Assembly (NCBI RefSeq): GCF_001368815.1
Contig: NZ_CTEI01000003.1
Location: 186,001 to 250,000 of the forward strand
DNA length: 64,000 bases
Origin: Paraliobacillus sp. PM-2
GTDB lineage: Bacteria; Bacillota; Bacilli; Bacillales; Amphibacillaceae
Reading direction: 5' to 3'
Shown here: piece after piece, positions 34,081-44,188 of the stretch
Layout: the number at the start of each line of letters is the position of its first letter
How positions within the stretch are numbered: the stretch's first letter is position 1
Position numbers and translations under genes: made by a program
The notes under the pieces: generated by a model
What the model was told of the DNA's origin: nothing
Seen by the model: only the letters and a program-made list of their open reading frames with translations
Database searches by the model: none

Positions 34081-35745
34081 TTGGATACAATATTGGTTCA
34101 AAAAAAGACTGGAACTGCAATGTTGAGTGATTTTTTAAAGGAAAAAGATATTAAAACTATTTTTCAGTCTAATAGAAATTCACTATTTCTAGATCAACAC
34201 GGTTTAGAGAATATACAGCTTATACACGAACAAAGCGTTGTTCATGCTGCGGATGGCTATAGCCGTGCAACCGGAAAGCCAGGCGTTGCTATTATTACTG
34301 CAGACTCCGGGCTAACGAATGCTATTACTAGTATGGGAACTGCTCAACTTGACTCTGTTCCAATGGTTATTTTTGCACAGCATGTCACAACTCAAATTGA
34401 TCAACAACTGGATGTAGAAGGGGTAACCAAAGCAGTTGCAAAATATACGATAACAGTATTGTCTATAGACCAGTTCCCAGCAGCGATTAACGAAGCTTTC
34501 TACATTGCAACAACTGATCGTCCAGGTATCGTCATTGTTAGTCTTCCTGCAAACCTATTAGAGGAAACGATGGAATGCAAGGTTTCTACCCCTACTGATA
34601 TTTCACAATGGAATAGCACGAAAACAATTCCTGCATCACTTCTCAATCGCGTCATCGATACGGTCGAAACAGCAAAGAAACCAGTTCTACTCGTTGGAGG
34701 AGGAACAGTTATTTCCGGTGCAAATGAAGTGCTAAAGGCATTTATTAATAAAACGAAGATCCCTTTTGTTAGCACACTGATGGGTTTGGGGGCGGTTCCT
34801 GTAAACCATCATCTTCATTTAGGCATGGTGGGGATGCACGGCACATTTGCAGCTAACCGTGCAGTTCACCAAGCTGACGTATTAATTTGTTTAGGTGTTC
34901 GATTCAGTGATCGAATTACTGGTAAAACAAAGGGGTTTTCACCATATTCACGAAAAATACAAATTGATATTGATCCAGCAGAAGTAAATAAAAAAATTGA
35001 AATTGATGACCCTGTGATTGGTAATGTAAAACAGGTTTTACAATTATTATCTCAACAAATAAAACAATTAGATTTTCCTACTTGGCACCAAGAAGTACAA
35101 AGTTGGAATAAAAAATCTAGTCGATTTCATCAATCGAAGCAACATCTTATTGGTCCAGATCAAATTATCCAAGCATTGCATGAGAAAGCAGCAACTGATG
35201 CAATTATTGCTACAGATGTTGGTCAACATCAAATGTGGACAGCGCACCACTATCCTTTTGAATTACCACGTCGATTCTTAACTTCTGGCGGATTTGGGAC
35301 AATGGGTTATGGATTACCAGCAGCTATTGGCGGTGCTTTTTCTTCACCTAATCAACAAGTAGTTTGCATAACAGGTGATGGTAGTATCCAAATGAATATA
35401 CAAGAACTCATCACAGCTGTACACTATAACCTAAACATAAAAATAGCTATTTTAAAAAATGGATATTTAGGAATGGTGCGCCAATGGCAACAACTTTTCT
35501 ACCAGCGTAATTATTCACAGGTTAAAATTTCGTCACCTGATTATGTAAAACTGGCAGAAAGCTATGGTGCAATGGGGTTAAGAGCGAACAGTGTAAATGA
35601 AGCAAAGGAAATCATTTTAACAGCCTTTCAAACAGAAGGTCCTGTAATGATGGAGTTTACTATTGAAGATGAGCGTAATGTATATCCAATTGTACCACCA
35701 GGAGGGAACAATACCGATGCACTTGCAGAAGCGGAGGAAAAGTAA
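34081..35745 (+). CDS. Thiamine-diphosphate enzyme, acetolactate-synthase large-subunit type
   Basis: About 554 residues. AAGGAG at 34065-34070 favours the TTG at 34081; the GTG at 34072 is too close to it. Three ThDP-enzyme domains: LIHEQSVVHAADGYSRATGK holds the catalytic Glu, the FAD-type central domain has LLVGGGTVISGA, and the ThDP motif is GDGSIQMNIQELITAV with KNGYLGMVRQWQ as in IlvB. It condenses two pyruvates or a related pair of 2-oxoacids. No ilvN, ilvC or alsD lies beside it, so it is an orphan paralogue; pathway unclear. Confidence 0.82.
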   Translation: MDTILVQKKTGTAMLSDFLKEKDIKTIFQSNRNSLFLDQHGLENIQLIHEQSVVHAADGYSRATGKPGVAIITADSGLTNAITSMGTAQLDSVPMVIFAQHVTTQIDQQLDVEGVTKAVAKYTITVLSIDQFPAAINEAFYIATTDRPGIVIVSLPANLLEETMECKVSTPTDISQWNSTKTIPASLLNRVIDTVETAKKPVLLVGGGTVISGANEVLKAFINKTKIPFVSTLMGLGAVPVNHHLHLGMVGMHGTFAANRAVHQADVLICLGVRFSDRITGKTKGFSPYSRKIQIDIDPAEVNKKIEIDDPVIGNVKQVLQLLSQQIKQLDFPTWHQEVQSWNKKSSRFHQSKQHLIGPDQIIQALHEKAATDAIIATDVGQHQMWTAHHYPFELPRRFLTSGGFGTMGYGLPAAIGGAFSSPNQQVVCITGDGSIQMNIQELITAVHYNLNIKIAILKNGYLGMVRQWQQLFYQRNYSQVKISSPDYVKLAESYGAMGLRANSVNEAKEIILTAFQTEGPVMMEFTIEDERNVYPIVPPGGNNTDALAEAEEK

Positions 35746-35785
35746 TAGCATAAGAAAAATGAAAAAAGTTATACTTCACAAAAAA

Positions 35786-35815
35786 CAGCAGGGGCCCAAA
35801 GCATCTAGCCCCTCT
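35786..35815. terminator. Convergent terminator
   Basis: AGGGGCCC...GCCCCT hairpin; on the minus strand it is followed by GCTGTTTTTTG, so it best serves the ROK kinase end of the glycan operon. Confidence 0.6.
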
Positions 35816-35893
35816 CTCAATTTAATATACATAAATTGTTTTCTTCTATGCTCTTACAAATCTTATAGAATTATATAAACTTAAATCTTAATA

Positions 35894-36796
35894 CTAATTT
35901 ATTTGATCTGTTTTTTTCATGTAGTTATGTACTGCACCTATTATGTTAGCATCAGCACTGAAATAACAACTATCAATCGTTGGAGAAAGTGTAGCTACAT
36001 CAATTTTATCTGTAATTTGCATTAATCGATCTTGTATTTCACTTACAAGGTCTTGTCTTTGACTAATCCCTCCACCAATTAGTATTAGTTCTGGATCAAA
36101 AACATATTGAATATTGTATAATCCTATAGCAAGCATATAGTAAAAATCCGCTATAGCTTCTTGACAAATTTCGTCACCCTTTTCTGCATCTGAGAAAATA
36201 ATTTCTCCTGTTAATAAATTCTGACTAATCTTTTTTTGTAATGCGACACGCCTAATAATAGAAGAAGTAGAAGCAACGTCACTGAACGTACTCATTCCAT
36301 TGCCTAGATTATTTGCATTTAAAATCATATACCCAAATTCTCCTCCATGCAGGTTGTTCCCCTTATGGATTGAACCATTTTTTATAAGCGCACCTCCTAC
36401 TCCTGTACCGATAACTACTACTGCGATATCGCTTTTCCCCACAGCTGATCCTTTCCATACTTCGGCTAGCGCAGCACAGTTTGCATCATTTTCAATAGAC
36501 ACAGCCAACCCTGTACTATCTTCAATTAACTTCTTCATATTAGGCCCGTGTATATAAGGAATAGCACTAGATCCGTAAATAAATCCACTTTCAGCCACTG
36601 ATCCAGGACAACTAATTGCAATTCCCTCTATATTGTATAATGAATAATTCCTCAACTGGTCTTTAATAATAAACAGCAAGTCATCAAGCTGATTCGGCGT
36701 CTGTACTTTCCCTTGGGTTAGAATATTCCCATCTTGACTAACAACACCATATTTAATATTTGTCCCACCTAAATCAAACGCAAGAACATTCATCAT
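35894..36796 (-). CDS. ROK-family sugar kinase
   Basis: 300 residues: ATP site DLGGTNIKYG, sugar site IENDANCAALAE, and VVIGTGVGGALI. The CXCGXXGC zinc motif of many ROK kinases is missing; the region after GGEFGYM has ANNLGNGMSTFSD instead, as in some beta-glucoside or mannose kinases. It is the last gene of the glycan operon and probably phosphorylates the released hexose (mannose or glucose). The substrate cannot be fixed. Confidence 0.85.
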   Translation of the reverse strand: MMNVLAFDLGGTNIKYGVVSQDGNILTQGKVQTPNQLDDLLFIIKDQLRNYSLYNIEGIAISCPGSVAESGFIYGSSAIPYIHGPNMKKLIEDSTGLAVSIENDANCAALAEVWKGSAVGKSDIAVVVIGTGVGGALIKNGSIHKGNNLHGGEFGYMILNANNLGNGMSTFSDVASTSSIIRRVALQKKISQNLLTGEIIFSDAEKGDEICQEAIADFYYMLAIGLYNIQYVFDPELILIGGGISQRQDLVSEIQDRLMQITDKIDVATLSPTIDSCYFSADANIIGAVHNYMKKTDQIN

Positions 36797-36845
36797 TTAT
36801 AGCACACCTCTATCAATATCTCATTAAATTTTAGCGCGGTATATT

Positions 36846-38222
36846 TTAAAAACCATTGTGCATGGCAACATCACCAAACCATAGACCACTTTTTTTCATA
36901 TATCGTTGTTTCGTATTTAGATCAATGCGATATAAACCATATCGATTTTTGTATGCATTTAGCCATGACCAATTATCAATAAATGTCCATACATGGTAAC
37001 CAAAACAATTTGAACCCTCTTCAATAGCCTTATGAAGCCATTTAAGATGTTCTTCATAAAACTCAATTCGATAATCATCTTGAATCATGTCTTTTTCATC
37101 TTTAAATCGTTCTTCACCTTCCACTCCCATCCCATTCTCTGCCACATACCAAGGAATATTACCATAATTATCTTTTATATTTGTAGCAATATCGTATAAT
37201 CCTTTCTCGTATATCTCCCACCCCCGATATGGGTTCATTCGACGATCTGGCCATATATACGGATCAAAGAAACTTTCAGGTAGGATACTATCTGTTTTAG
37301 TAGTATTTGCCTCTTTTTCCTTCACCCGCCTTGGTTGATAATAATTCACACCTAAGAAATCAACTGTATTTTCTTTTATTAATTCCAAATCTATTTGATT
37401 AACTTCTGGCATTAAATCATGTGTTCGCAATAATTCAACAAGATCGGTCGGATATTCCCCTAAAACGGACGGGTCTAAAAAACTCCGATTGAAAAACAGA
37501 TCAGCTATCTTAGCTGCTTCTATATCTCCTTTCGACTGACTACGTGGATAAGAGGGTGTTAAATTTAAAATAATACCTATTTGTCCATCCTGACTTAAGT
37601 CTCGATAAGTTTTAACTGCCTTGGCACTAGCCAGCATGGAATGGTAAGCAACAACAACTGCACGCTTCATATCTATCACACATGGGTAATGATAGTTATT
37701 TAAATAACCCATCTCAACTGGCACAATAGGCTCATTAAATGTGGTCCACTTTTTAACCTTATCACCAAACAATTCAAAGGCCGTTTTTGCATAAAAGTTA
37801 AAGGCTTCGACAACTTCTAGACTCTCCCACCCTCCTTTTTCCTGCATATGTAAAGGCATATCAAAATGAAATAGGTTAATAATTGGCTCAATATCATGTT
37901 GAATAAGCTCATCAATAAGTTGATTGTAAAAATCAACTGCTTTTTTATTTACTTTTATTCCATCCGGTAACAATCTCGACCAAGATATAGAGGTTCGAAA
38001 AGAATTTAAGTGAACAGCTTTCATTCGTTCTATATCCTCTTTAAAGTATTTATAAAAGTCAGATGTATTTTTAGGACCAACACCTTCATAAAATCGCTCT
38101 GGTTCTATCTCAAACCAATAATCCCAAATGTTCTGTGCTTTTCCATCTAATTCAGCAGCTCCTTCTGTTTGCGTTGCAGATGCTGCCGCTCCCCATAAAA
38201 AACCATTAGGAAATTGATACAT
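36846..38222 (-). CDS. Glycoside hydrolase family 1 (beta-glucosidase or 6-phospho-beta-glycosidase)
   Basis: 458 residues, the usual GH1 length. Starts FPNGFLWGAAASATQTEG. Acid/base Glu is in FNEPIVP and the nucleophile in VAENGMGVEG. In the aglycone/phosphate loop (DNWSWLNAYKNRYG) Ser replaces the Glu of plain beta-glucosidases, as in 6-phospho enzymes, and Tyr is kept, but the phosphate-binding Lys is shifted by one to Asn. The specificity is therefore ambiguous. No PTS gene is nearby; uptake is by ABC importer. Confidence 0.88.
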   Translation of the reverse strand: MYQFPNGFLWGAAASATQTEGAAELDGKAQNIWDYWFEIEPERFYEGVGPKNTSDFYKYFKEDIERMKAVHLNSFRTSISWSRLLPDGIKVNKKAVDFYNQLIDELIQHDIEPIINLFHFDMPLHMQEKGGWESLEVVEAFNFYAKTAFELFGDKVKKWTTFNEPIVPVEMGYLNNYHYPCVIDMKRAVVVAYHSMLASAKAVKTYRDLSQDGQIGIILNLTPSYPRSQSKGDIEAAKIADLFFNRSFLDPSVLGEYPTDLVELLRTHDLMPEVNQIDLELIKENTVDFLGVNYYQPRRVKEKEANTTKTDSILPESFFDPYIWPDRRMNPYRGWEIYEKGLYDIATNIKDNYGNIPWYVAENGMGVEGEERFKDEKDMIQDDYRIEFYEEHLKWLHKAIEEGSNCFGYHVWTFIDNWSWLNAYKNRYGLYRIDLNTKQRYMKKSGLWFGDVAMHNGF

Positions 38223-38237
38223 TTAAAACACCCTTTT

Positions 38238-39548
38238 CTACTTTTTATTGTTTTCTAACGCGCTACCCTTCACATTTATACCATTTAAATGCAGAATAAA
38301 CTCACTAAACATAGCGTTTGCCCAGGAAAACCATTCTCTTGTAAACTGCTTAGGATCATCTACATAAAATCCTTCATGCATAAAATTGGTTTCTCCATCT
38401 GTTTGTTTAAATAAATTAAGAATATTTTGTTTCTCTTCATCTGTCTTTGCAGTCATACCCTGAATTGCAAGTGCAATATGCCAAATATAACTTTTCGGTG
38501 TATGTGGACTGCCAATACCTCTTGCTACCTTCCCTTCATAAAAATAAGGATTTGATGTACTCAGGAGAAACTGTCTTGTATTTTGATAAATTGTGTCGTC
38601 TATGCTGCAATATCCCAAATAAGGGATAGATAATAATGAAGGAACATTTGCATCATCCATTAAATTATAATTGCCTAAGCCATCTGTCTCATAAGCAAAA
38701 ATTTCACCATATTCGGGATGGTCGACAGTTCCATATTTACGGATGCCTTGATCAATTTTTTTAGCTAAACAACGTGATTGATTTGAGATTTTTTCATCTT
38801 GCAGTATTTTGTCCGATATTTCTATAACTTGCTCTAATACAACGACAGCAAACATGTTTGAAGGTATTAGATAACCGTATTGACACGCATCATCACTCGG
38901 CCTAAACCCTGACCATGTCATGCCTGTATAACCAACGGGAGAACCCTTACCGTTATTTGTTAACGTATCTTGCAAACGGTCATTCTCTCGTTCAAAGAAA
39001 TAGTTGGAATATTCTTCGTGGTTTTGCTCAGTTTCCCATACATTAAGAATCTTTTGAACAACTTTCTGAAAAACTTCATTAAAGTGCGATGTCCTGCCAG
39101 TTGATTTCCAAAACAAATAAGAGAGATGAAGAGGATAACAAAGTGAGTCAACTTCATATTTACGTTCCCAAATTAAAGGAGTCATTTCTGTTTTATCGTC
39201 ATGATACCTTTCCCCATTCGGTTCTTCATTAAAAGCATTTGCATATGGATCATGGTTGATATATGACATTTGTTTAAAAATGACTCCCTCGATCATATCT
39301 GCTATATACTTATCTTCTTCTGCTAACACTAAATAAGGTCGCACTTGTGCCGCAGAATCCCTTAGCCACATAGCCGGAATATCCCCTGTAATTACAAACA
39401 TTGTTCCATCTTCTTGATTTTTTAGTGTTGTCCTATACGTATTGGTAAAGCAATTTTGAAACAGAGACTGTATTTTGGGATCATTTTGATACAACAATGT
39501 AACTTTATCGACTAACCGCTCCATCGATACAGGTAAACTATTAAACAT
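38238..39548 (-). CDS. Glycoside hydrolase family 125 (exo-alpha-1,6-mannosidase)
   Basis: 436 residues of (alpha/alpha)6 type. GH125 motifs include FVITGDIPAMWLRDSAAQVR, ANAFNEEPNG, ERKYEVDSLCYPLHLSYLFW and TGMTWSGFRPSDDACQYGYL. Family members remove terminal alpha-1,6-linked mannose with inversion. No signal peptide, so it works on imported oligosaccharide. It sits between the GH1 and GH38 genes. Confidence 0.88.
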   Translation of the reverse strand: MFNSLPVSMERLVDKVTLLYQNDPKIQSLFQNCFTNTYRTTLKNQEDGTMFVITGDIPAMWLRDSAAQVRPYLVLAEEDKYIADMIEGVIFKQMSYINHDPYANAFNEEPNGERYHDDKTEMTPLIWERKYEVDSLCYPLHLSYLFWKSTGRTSHFNEVFQKVVQKILNVWETEQNHEEYSNYFFERENDRLQDTLTNNGKGSPVGYTGMTWSGFRPSDDACQYGYLIPSNMFAVVVLEQVIEISDKILQDEKISNQSRCLAKKIDQGIRKYGTVDHPEYGEIFAYETDGLGNYNLMDDANVPSLLSIPYLGYCSIDDTIYQNTRQFLLSTSNPYFYEGKVARGIGSPHTPKSYIWHIALAIQGMTAKTDEEKQNILNLFKQTDGETNFMHEGFYVDDPKQFTREWFSWANAMFSEFILHLNGINVKGSALENNKK

Positions 39549-39578
39549 GTACGCATATCCTCCTATATATCTAGCAGT

Positions 39579-42305
39579 TCATTTTTCAATTCCAATTGTT
39601 AATATTTCATGTTTATCAACCATTATTTTATAATTTTCGGAATTAGTGTATTTGATTTGGGTTATTCTCTCCTCTAAGATATTACTTTTATGGATATTTT
39701 TATTTATGTCTTTTAAAATCACATTCATTTCATCCATTATACCTGTCATGTTAAACCAACGAACCATAATATCATTTGTTTTCTCTGATACTTTTAAAGA
39801 TGAGAAAACTAACCTATTTAACTTAGAATTGTACTCAATAAAAGAGTAAACAGGTGGTAAAGTACCTTTTTTAATTCCAATTTGCTTTGTCAACCATGGG
39901 ACTTGGCTTTGATAAGAAATATGATATGCGTCTAATTTAGAATCTTCCCCTTGGTGTGGAATGATTTTAAATGATACCGTATGCTCACCTAAACATTGTG
40001 CCTCCGGTGTGGGAAAATACCCCCAATCACCTAACTCACCAACAGACCTTAATAAGGTTAGAGCAATTGTTTGACGTTTATCTTGAAGAATTTCATATTC
40101 ATAAAGACCATAATTCGCAATCGTTAAACCAGACGTTTTATCACTCAAATCAACAAATGCTTGATTATGTTGTGAATTATCAGGATTTTTCCATCCTTCA
40201 TAGGGTTTGTTATTACGTGTAACAACGTCGAAAATCGAATCTGCTCTATGTATATTAGTATGAATATCTGTTGGAAAAAGCACTCTTAAACGATGATCTT
40301 TAGTTTGATTAGTAAAGGTTGTCTTGACATCAATACCTTTACTCTCCTTTTCTAAAGATACATAAGTTGTGATATTAAAATGTATCTTTTTCTTGCTTCT
40401 AGTAGCTTTTCTTTTTTTAAAATCAACAAGTTCGCGTTGCTCAAATTCGAGTAACTCAGTAGCGCTTTCCGGTAACTGCCACTTATGATTAATTTCATAT
40501 ATTGCCTGATATGAAGTGTCTTCAATAAGCTTAATTTCAGCCTTTACATCCTCTGTCGTTAATGTTGTATCATTTTCTGGTTGCTTGTACATATACTCAT
40601 TTCCCACATCTCCAGTATCCTCGTATATACAAAGGTCGGTGAAAATTTTCCCACTCACTTTATCTCTAACTACAAGTGACCCATTGTTTTGAATCTTTAC
40701 ATATAAAAAACTATTTTCCATAATATTTTCACCAGTAACAAGCGTTTGTTTTTTACTATTAGTATTCTCAACGCTAGGGACACAAGCATAAGTCTTCAAT
40801 CCCAATGCTGGAACCCTGCTCGCATAAAAGTTCACTTGAATTCTCCTCGCGATATAGGGTTGACGAAATTTGTTCTTTGGTAAATCGTAGCCAAAATGGA
40901 TTCCTAAATCTTCAACGTCACAAGCATGCATATTACCTTCAGAATCAACAATAGTTTTATCCCCTATTGGGAAGGATTTTAATTCTTTTTTGTTAACGCC
41001 GCTTGAGAAATATTGTCGTTGCACATCAAGTGTAACCGTTACAACACCCGTACGTTCTTTTCCTGTTGTATTATAAACAACAAATGGAAGAGCATTTTCA
41101 CCATATTTCTCAAAAGAATTTGTATCTACTTTGTTACTTATAAATTGCAAGTTTTCATCAACAATCATTTCTGCAACATGTCGACTCTTTTCAAAACGTG
41201 TTTCCATCGCACGGTGCACTTCATCCACGCTACACCCACAAATACTGTCATGTGGGTGATTTTGCATTAGAATTTTCCAACTATACTCTAGTAAATGATG
41301 TTTATATTCAGCACCAAGCATATATGCAAAGGTCGATAGCGGTTCAGCCACTTTCTCTAACAGAACCTCCCCTTTTCGGTTTAACTGTTTTAAATACAAA
41401 CGAGATGAAGCTGTATTAACTAGTGTGCCCCAACCGTCTGTTTGCTGGCTGCGCAATTCTCCTGATACTGTTTTTAGATTATCCAAAAGAGATATCTCCA
41501 TTTGATCGATGTAATCATTAAAGCTGGAATGTTTGAATTTAATAGATGGATAAAGCTTTTGAGCTGTTTTGATTGCTTCTGGTAAATTGGTTTGAACGGG
41601 TTGATGATCACAGCCATTCATCATAAGTAAGTGTGATGTTGCTGCATATTTTTCCATGGAGGCTATTTTATCACTCCAATAACCCTTGGCTTCTTCTTTG
41701 TTAACAGGGATTTCATTCCCATTACAATACCAATTTGCGAATAGAACACCAAGAACGGACGATCCGTCTGGTGATTTCCAATTCATCTCTGAATACGGGG
41801 ATTCAAATATATCAGTATCTGAGACCTCGTTATTAAATCCCGTCGGTTTAACCCCACGCCCAAAGATAGCTGTTTTAATACCGGCTTGTTTTAATATTTG
41901 CGGAGCCTGACTGACATTTCCAAAAGAGTCAGGGAAATAACCAACCTTTGCTAAACCTCCCCATTTTTTTGCATCTTTCATTCCGTATTGGAGGTTCCTC
42001 ACATTTGCCTCACTACTTGTTAAAAATTCATCTTGCAAAATGTACCACGGACCAACTTGAAGTCGCCCTTCTGTAACATATTGATGAACTTTCTCTCGCA
42101 TTTCAGGTCTAACCTGCAGATAATCATCTAATATTATTGTATGCCCATCAAGATGGAAACTCTTAAATTCAGAGTTTTGATCAAAGGTTTGTAAAAGTTC
42201 ATCCATCAAGTCAATTAACAAAACGTGGTGTTTTTCATATGGTAAATACCATTCTCTATCCCAATGTGTATGTGAGATAATATGAACTGTCTTATTATCA
42301 TTCAT
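39579..42305 (-). CDS. Glycoside hydrolase family 38 alpha-mannosidase
   Basis: 908 residues. Metal ligands His14 and Asp16 in SHTHWDREW, nucleophile Asp126 in GYFPDSFGNVSQAP, and a metal-ligand region MQNHPHDSICGCSVDEVHRA. The C-terminal half is the GH38 beta-sandwich region. No signal peptide. It resembles the MngB/cytosolic type, which trims alpha-linked mannose or 2-O-mannosyl acids. With GH125 it should dismantle alpha-mannosides in the cytoplasm. Confidence 0.9.
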   Translation of the reverse strand: MNDNKTVHIISHTHWDREWYLPYEKHHVLLIDLMDELLQTFDQNSEFKSFHLDGHTIILDDYLQVRPEMREKVHQYVTEGRLQVGPWYILQDEFLTSSEANVRNLQYGMKDAKKWGGLAKVGYFPDSFGNVSQAPQILKQAGIKTAIFGRGVKPTGFNNEVSDTDIFESPYSEMNWKSPDGSSVLGVLFANWYCNGNEIPVNKEEAKGYWSDKIASMEKYAATSHLLMMNGCDHQPVQTNLPEAIKTAQKLYPSIKFKHSSFNDYIDQMEISLLDNLKTVSGELRSQQTDGWGTLVNTASSRLYLKQLNRKGEVLLEKVAEPLSTFAYMLGAEYKHHLLEYSWKILMQNHPHDSICGCSVDEVHRAMETRFEKSRHVAEMIVDENLQFISNKVDTNSFEKYGENALPFVVYNTTGKERTGVVTVTLDVQRQYFSSGVNKKELKSFPIGDKTIVDSEGNMHACDVEDLGIHFGYDLPKNKFRQPYIARRIQVNFYASRVPALGLKTYACVPSVENTNSKKQTLVTGENIMENSFLYVKIQNNGSLVVRDKVSGKIFTDLCIYEDTGDVGNEYMYKQPENDTTLTTEDVKAEIKLIEDTSYQAIYEINHKWQLPESATELLEFEQRELVDFKKRKATRSKKKIHFNITTYVSLEKESKGIDVKTTFTNQTKDHRLRVLFPTDIHTNIHRADSIFDVVTRNNKPYEGWKNPDNSQHNQAFVDLSDKTSGLTIANYGLYEYEILQDKRQTIALTLLRSVGELGDWGYFPTPEAQCLGEHTVSFKIIPHQGEDSKLDAYHISYQSQVPWLTKQIGIKKGTLPPVYSFIEYNSKLNRLVFSSLKVSEKTNDIMVRWFNMTGIMDEMNVILKDINKNIHKSNILEERITQIKYTNSENYKIMVDKHEILTIGIEK

Positions 42306-42347
42306 CGTTATGCCTCCAAAACTATTTATTCAAAAGATTTTTGGTCT

Positions 42348-43175
42348 TCACCCTTTTGAAGCCCCACCTAAACTAAACCCTGCAGACATGTATTTTTGAC
42401 CAATAAAATATAAAATAATTACTGGTATCGTATACACGAAAGAAAAAGCGGCGAGTTGACCATAAAAAACCATTCCATGCTGACCAAAGAATTGAAAGAT
42501 GGTAACAGAAGCCGGGAGTTTTTCTCTTGTTTGAATTAAAATAAATGGTACAAAAAAGTTTCCCCAGCTATTTGTAAAGGTAAAGATCAATACTGTGAAT
42601 ATACCTGGTTTCATTAAAGGCGCTACTACCTTTCGTAATCCAGTTAAAACCGAAGCGCCATCAATCCAAGCTGATTCCTCTAAAGTTAACGGGATAGAAT
42701 CAATGAAGTTTTTCATAAGCCAAATGCCATATGGTAAACCTGAAGCAGCCATAAATAGCATTGTTGCAACTAAAGAATCATTAATATTAAAAAATACAAA
42801 AAGTTGATATACAGGGACCATAATTGCAGTCATAGGTAGTCCCGACATAAATAAAATTGTAAGTATGACAGAGTTTTTATGTTTAATATGAAATCGAGAT
42901 AGAGGATAAGCCGCCAATGCAGAACAAATAACAAGCACAATGGATGACACCAATGATAAAGCTATCCCTATGCCAAAAGATCTTAATATCTCGATATCTG
43001 TTAAAATTGCCTTCCAATTATCTAAAGTAAATTCATCAGGTAATTTTATTGATAATGTTGCATGTGTATCAAACGATGCAAAGATCACCCATAATAATGG
43101 AACAAAGAACATAATGCCTATTATGGATAGAACAGTGTAGGGCAATGCTCTTTGGATTAATTTTTTATTGATCAT
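42348..43175 (-). CDS. Sugar ABC transporter permease (MalG type)
   Basis: 275 residues, six membrane helices, with the EAA loop EESAWIDGASVLTGLRKVVA facing the ATPase. It pairs with the MalF-type permease encoded 18 bp upstream. No ATPase gene lies in the operon, so a shared MsmX-type ATPase elsewhere must power it. Confidence 0.9.
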   Translation of the reverse strand: MINKKLIQRALPYTVLSIIGIMFFVPLLWVIFASFDTHATLSIKLPDEFTLDNWKAILTDIEILRSFGIGIALSLVSSIVLVICSALAAYPLSRFHIKHKNSVILTILFMSGLPMTAIMVPVYQLFVFFNINDSLVATMLFMAASGLPYGIWLMKNFIDSIPLTLEESAWIDGASVLTGLRKVVAPLMKPGIFTVLIFTFTNSWGNFFVPFILIQTREKLPASVTIFQFFGQHGMVFYGQLAAFSFVYTIPVIILYFIGQKYMSAGFSLGGASKG

Positions 43176-43192
43176 GTTTCATCCCTCATTTA

Positions 43193-44077
43193 CTACTCAG
43201 TTTTCAAAAAACGGATATAAATTAAGCTTAGAGTGATTCCAATTAATAATAAAACCAATGAAATAGCTGTCCCATAACCTAGTTGATAATTAACAAATGC
43301 TTGATCATACATGAATATTGGTAAGGTGGTTGTCTTTTCACCTGGACCTCCACCTGTTAATGCGTAGATTAATGTAAATACTCCTAGTGTTTGCAACGTA
43401 ACTAAAACCATATTTGTTACAGCAGAACCCTTTATAATTGGGAGAGTAATTCTCCAAAGCCTTTGCCATGCATTTGCACCATCAATTCTAGATGCCTCCT
43501 CTACTTCCTGAGGAATGTCATCAAGTGCAGCTTGGTACATTAGCATTGAAAAAGCAGCTCCATGCCAAATGTTAACAAATATAACGCTTATAAGCGGGAA
43601 GTTTAGTAACCATGCGATTGGTTCAACCCCAAAAAAACCAAGCATTATGTTCAACGTACCTTGATCGCTTAAATAAGCGAACCATACAAACGCAACAACA
43701 ATTTCCGGTGTTATCCAACCAGCTAAAATAAGAATTCCTATAATTCTTCTAAAAGGGCGAGCCTTTTGTTTCATGAGATAGGCTACTAGAAATCCAACAA
43801 TCTGCTGACCAATAACTGCTGAAGCAATTAAAAAAATAATTGTATTTAAAACACTCGTTTTAAAACTTGGATCTTGGAACATTCGAACAAAGTTATCAAA
43901 GCCAACAAATTGAGTATTGCTAGCTGCTGCTCCTGTTAATGCCATATTTGTGAATGAATAATAAAATGTCATAATAATTGGACCCAGTACAAACAATAGC
44001 AGCAGTATAATTGAAGGTAAACCGAATAAAAATGTTTTTAGATACATATTACCGTTTAAGGACTTCTTTTTACTCAA
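43193..44077 (-). CDS. Sugar ABC transporter permease (MalF type)
   Basis: 294 residues, six helices, EAA loop EEASRIDGANAWQRLWRITL. The start ATG 44077 follows AGAGGTGTTAG. Second transport gene after the binding protein. Confidence 0.9.
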   Translation of the reverse strand: MSKKKSLNGNMYLKTFLFGLPSIILLLLFVLGPIIMTFYYSFTNMALTGAAASNTQFVGFDNFVRMFQDPSFKTSVLNTIIFLIASAVIGQQIVGFLVAYLMKQKARPFRRIIGILILAGWITPEIVVAFVWFAYLSDQGTLNIMLGFFGVEPIAWLLNFPLISVIFVNIWHGAAFSMLMYQAALDDIPQEVEEASRIDGANAWQRLWRITLPIIKGSAVTNMVLVTLQTLGVFTLIYALTGGGPGEKTTTLPIFMYDQAFVNYQLGYGTAISLVLLLIGITLSLIYIRFLKTE

Positions 44078-44188
44078 AATCTAACACCTCTTTAATAGGG
44101 CCAACATGTAACGATCATGGTTGACCCCATGTCAATGTAATTTCTGTCACTATTCTTATAGATTAGTATTTTCGTTTTATAATTGTAT

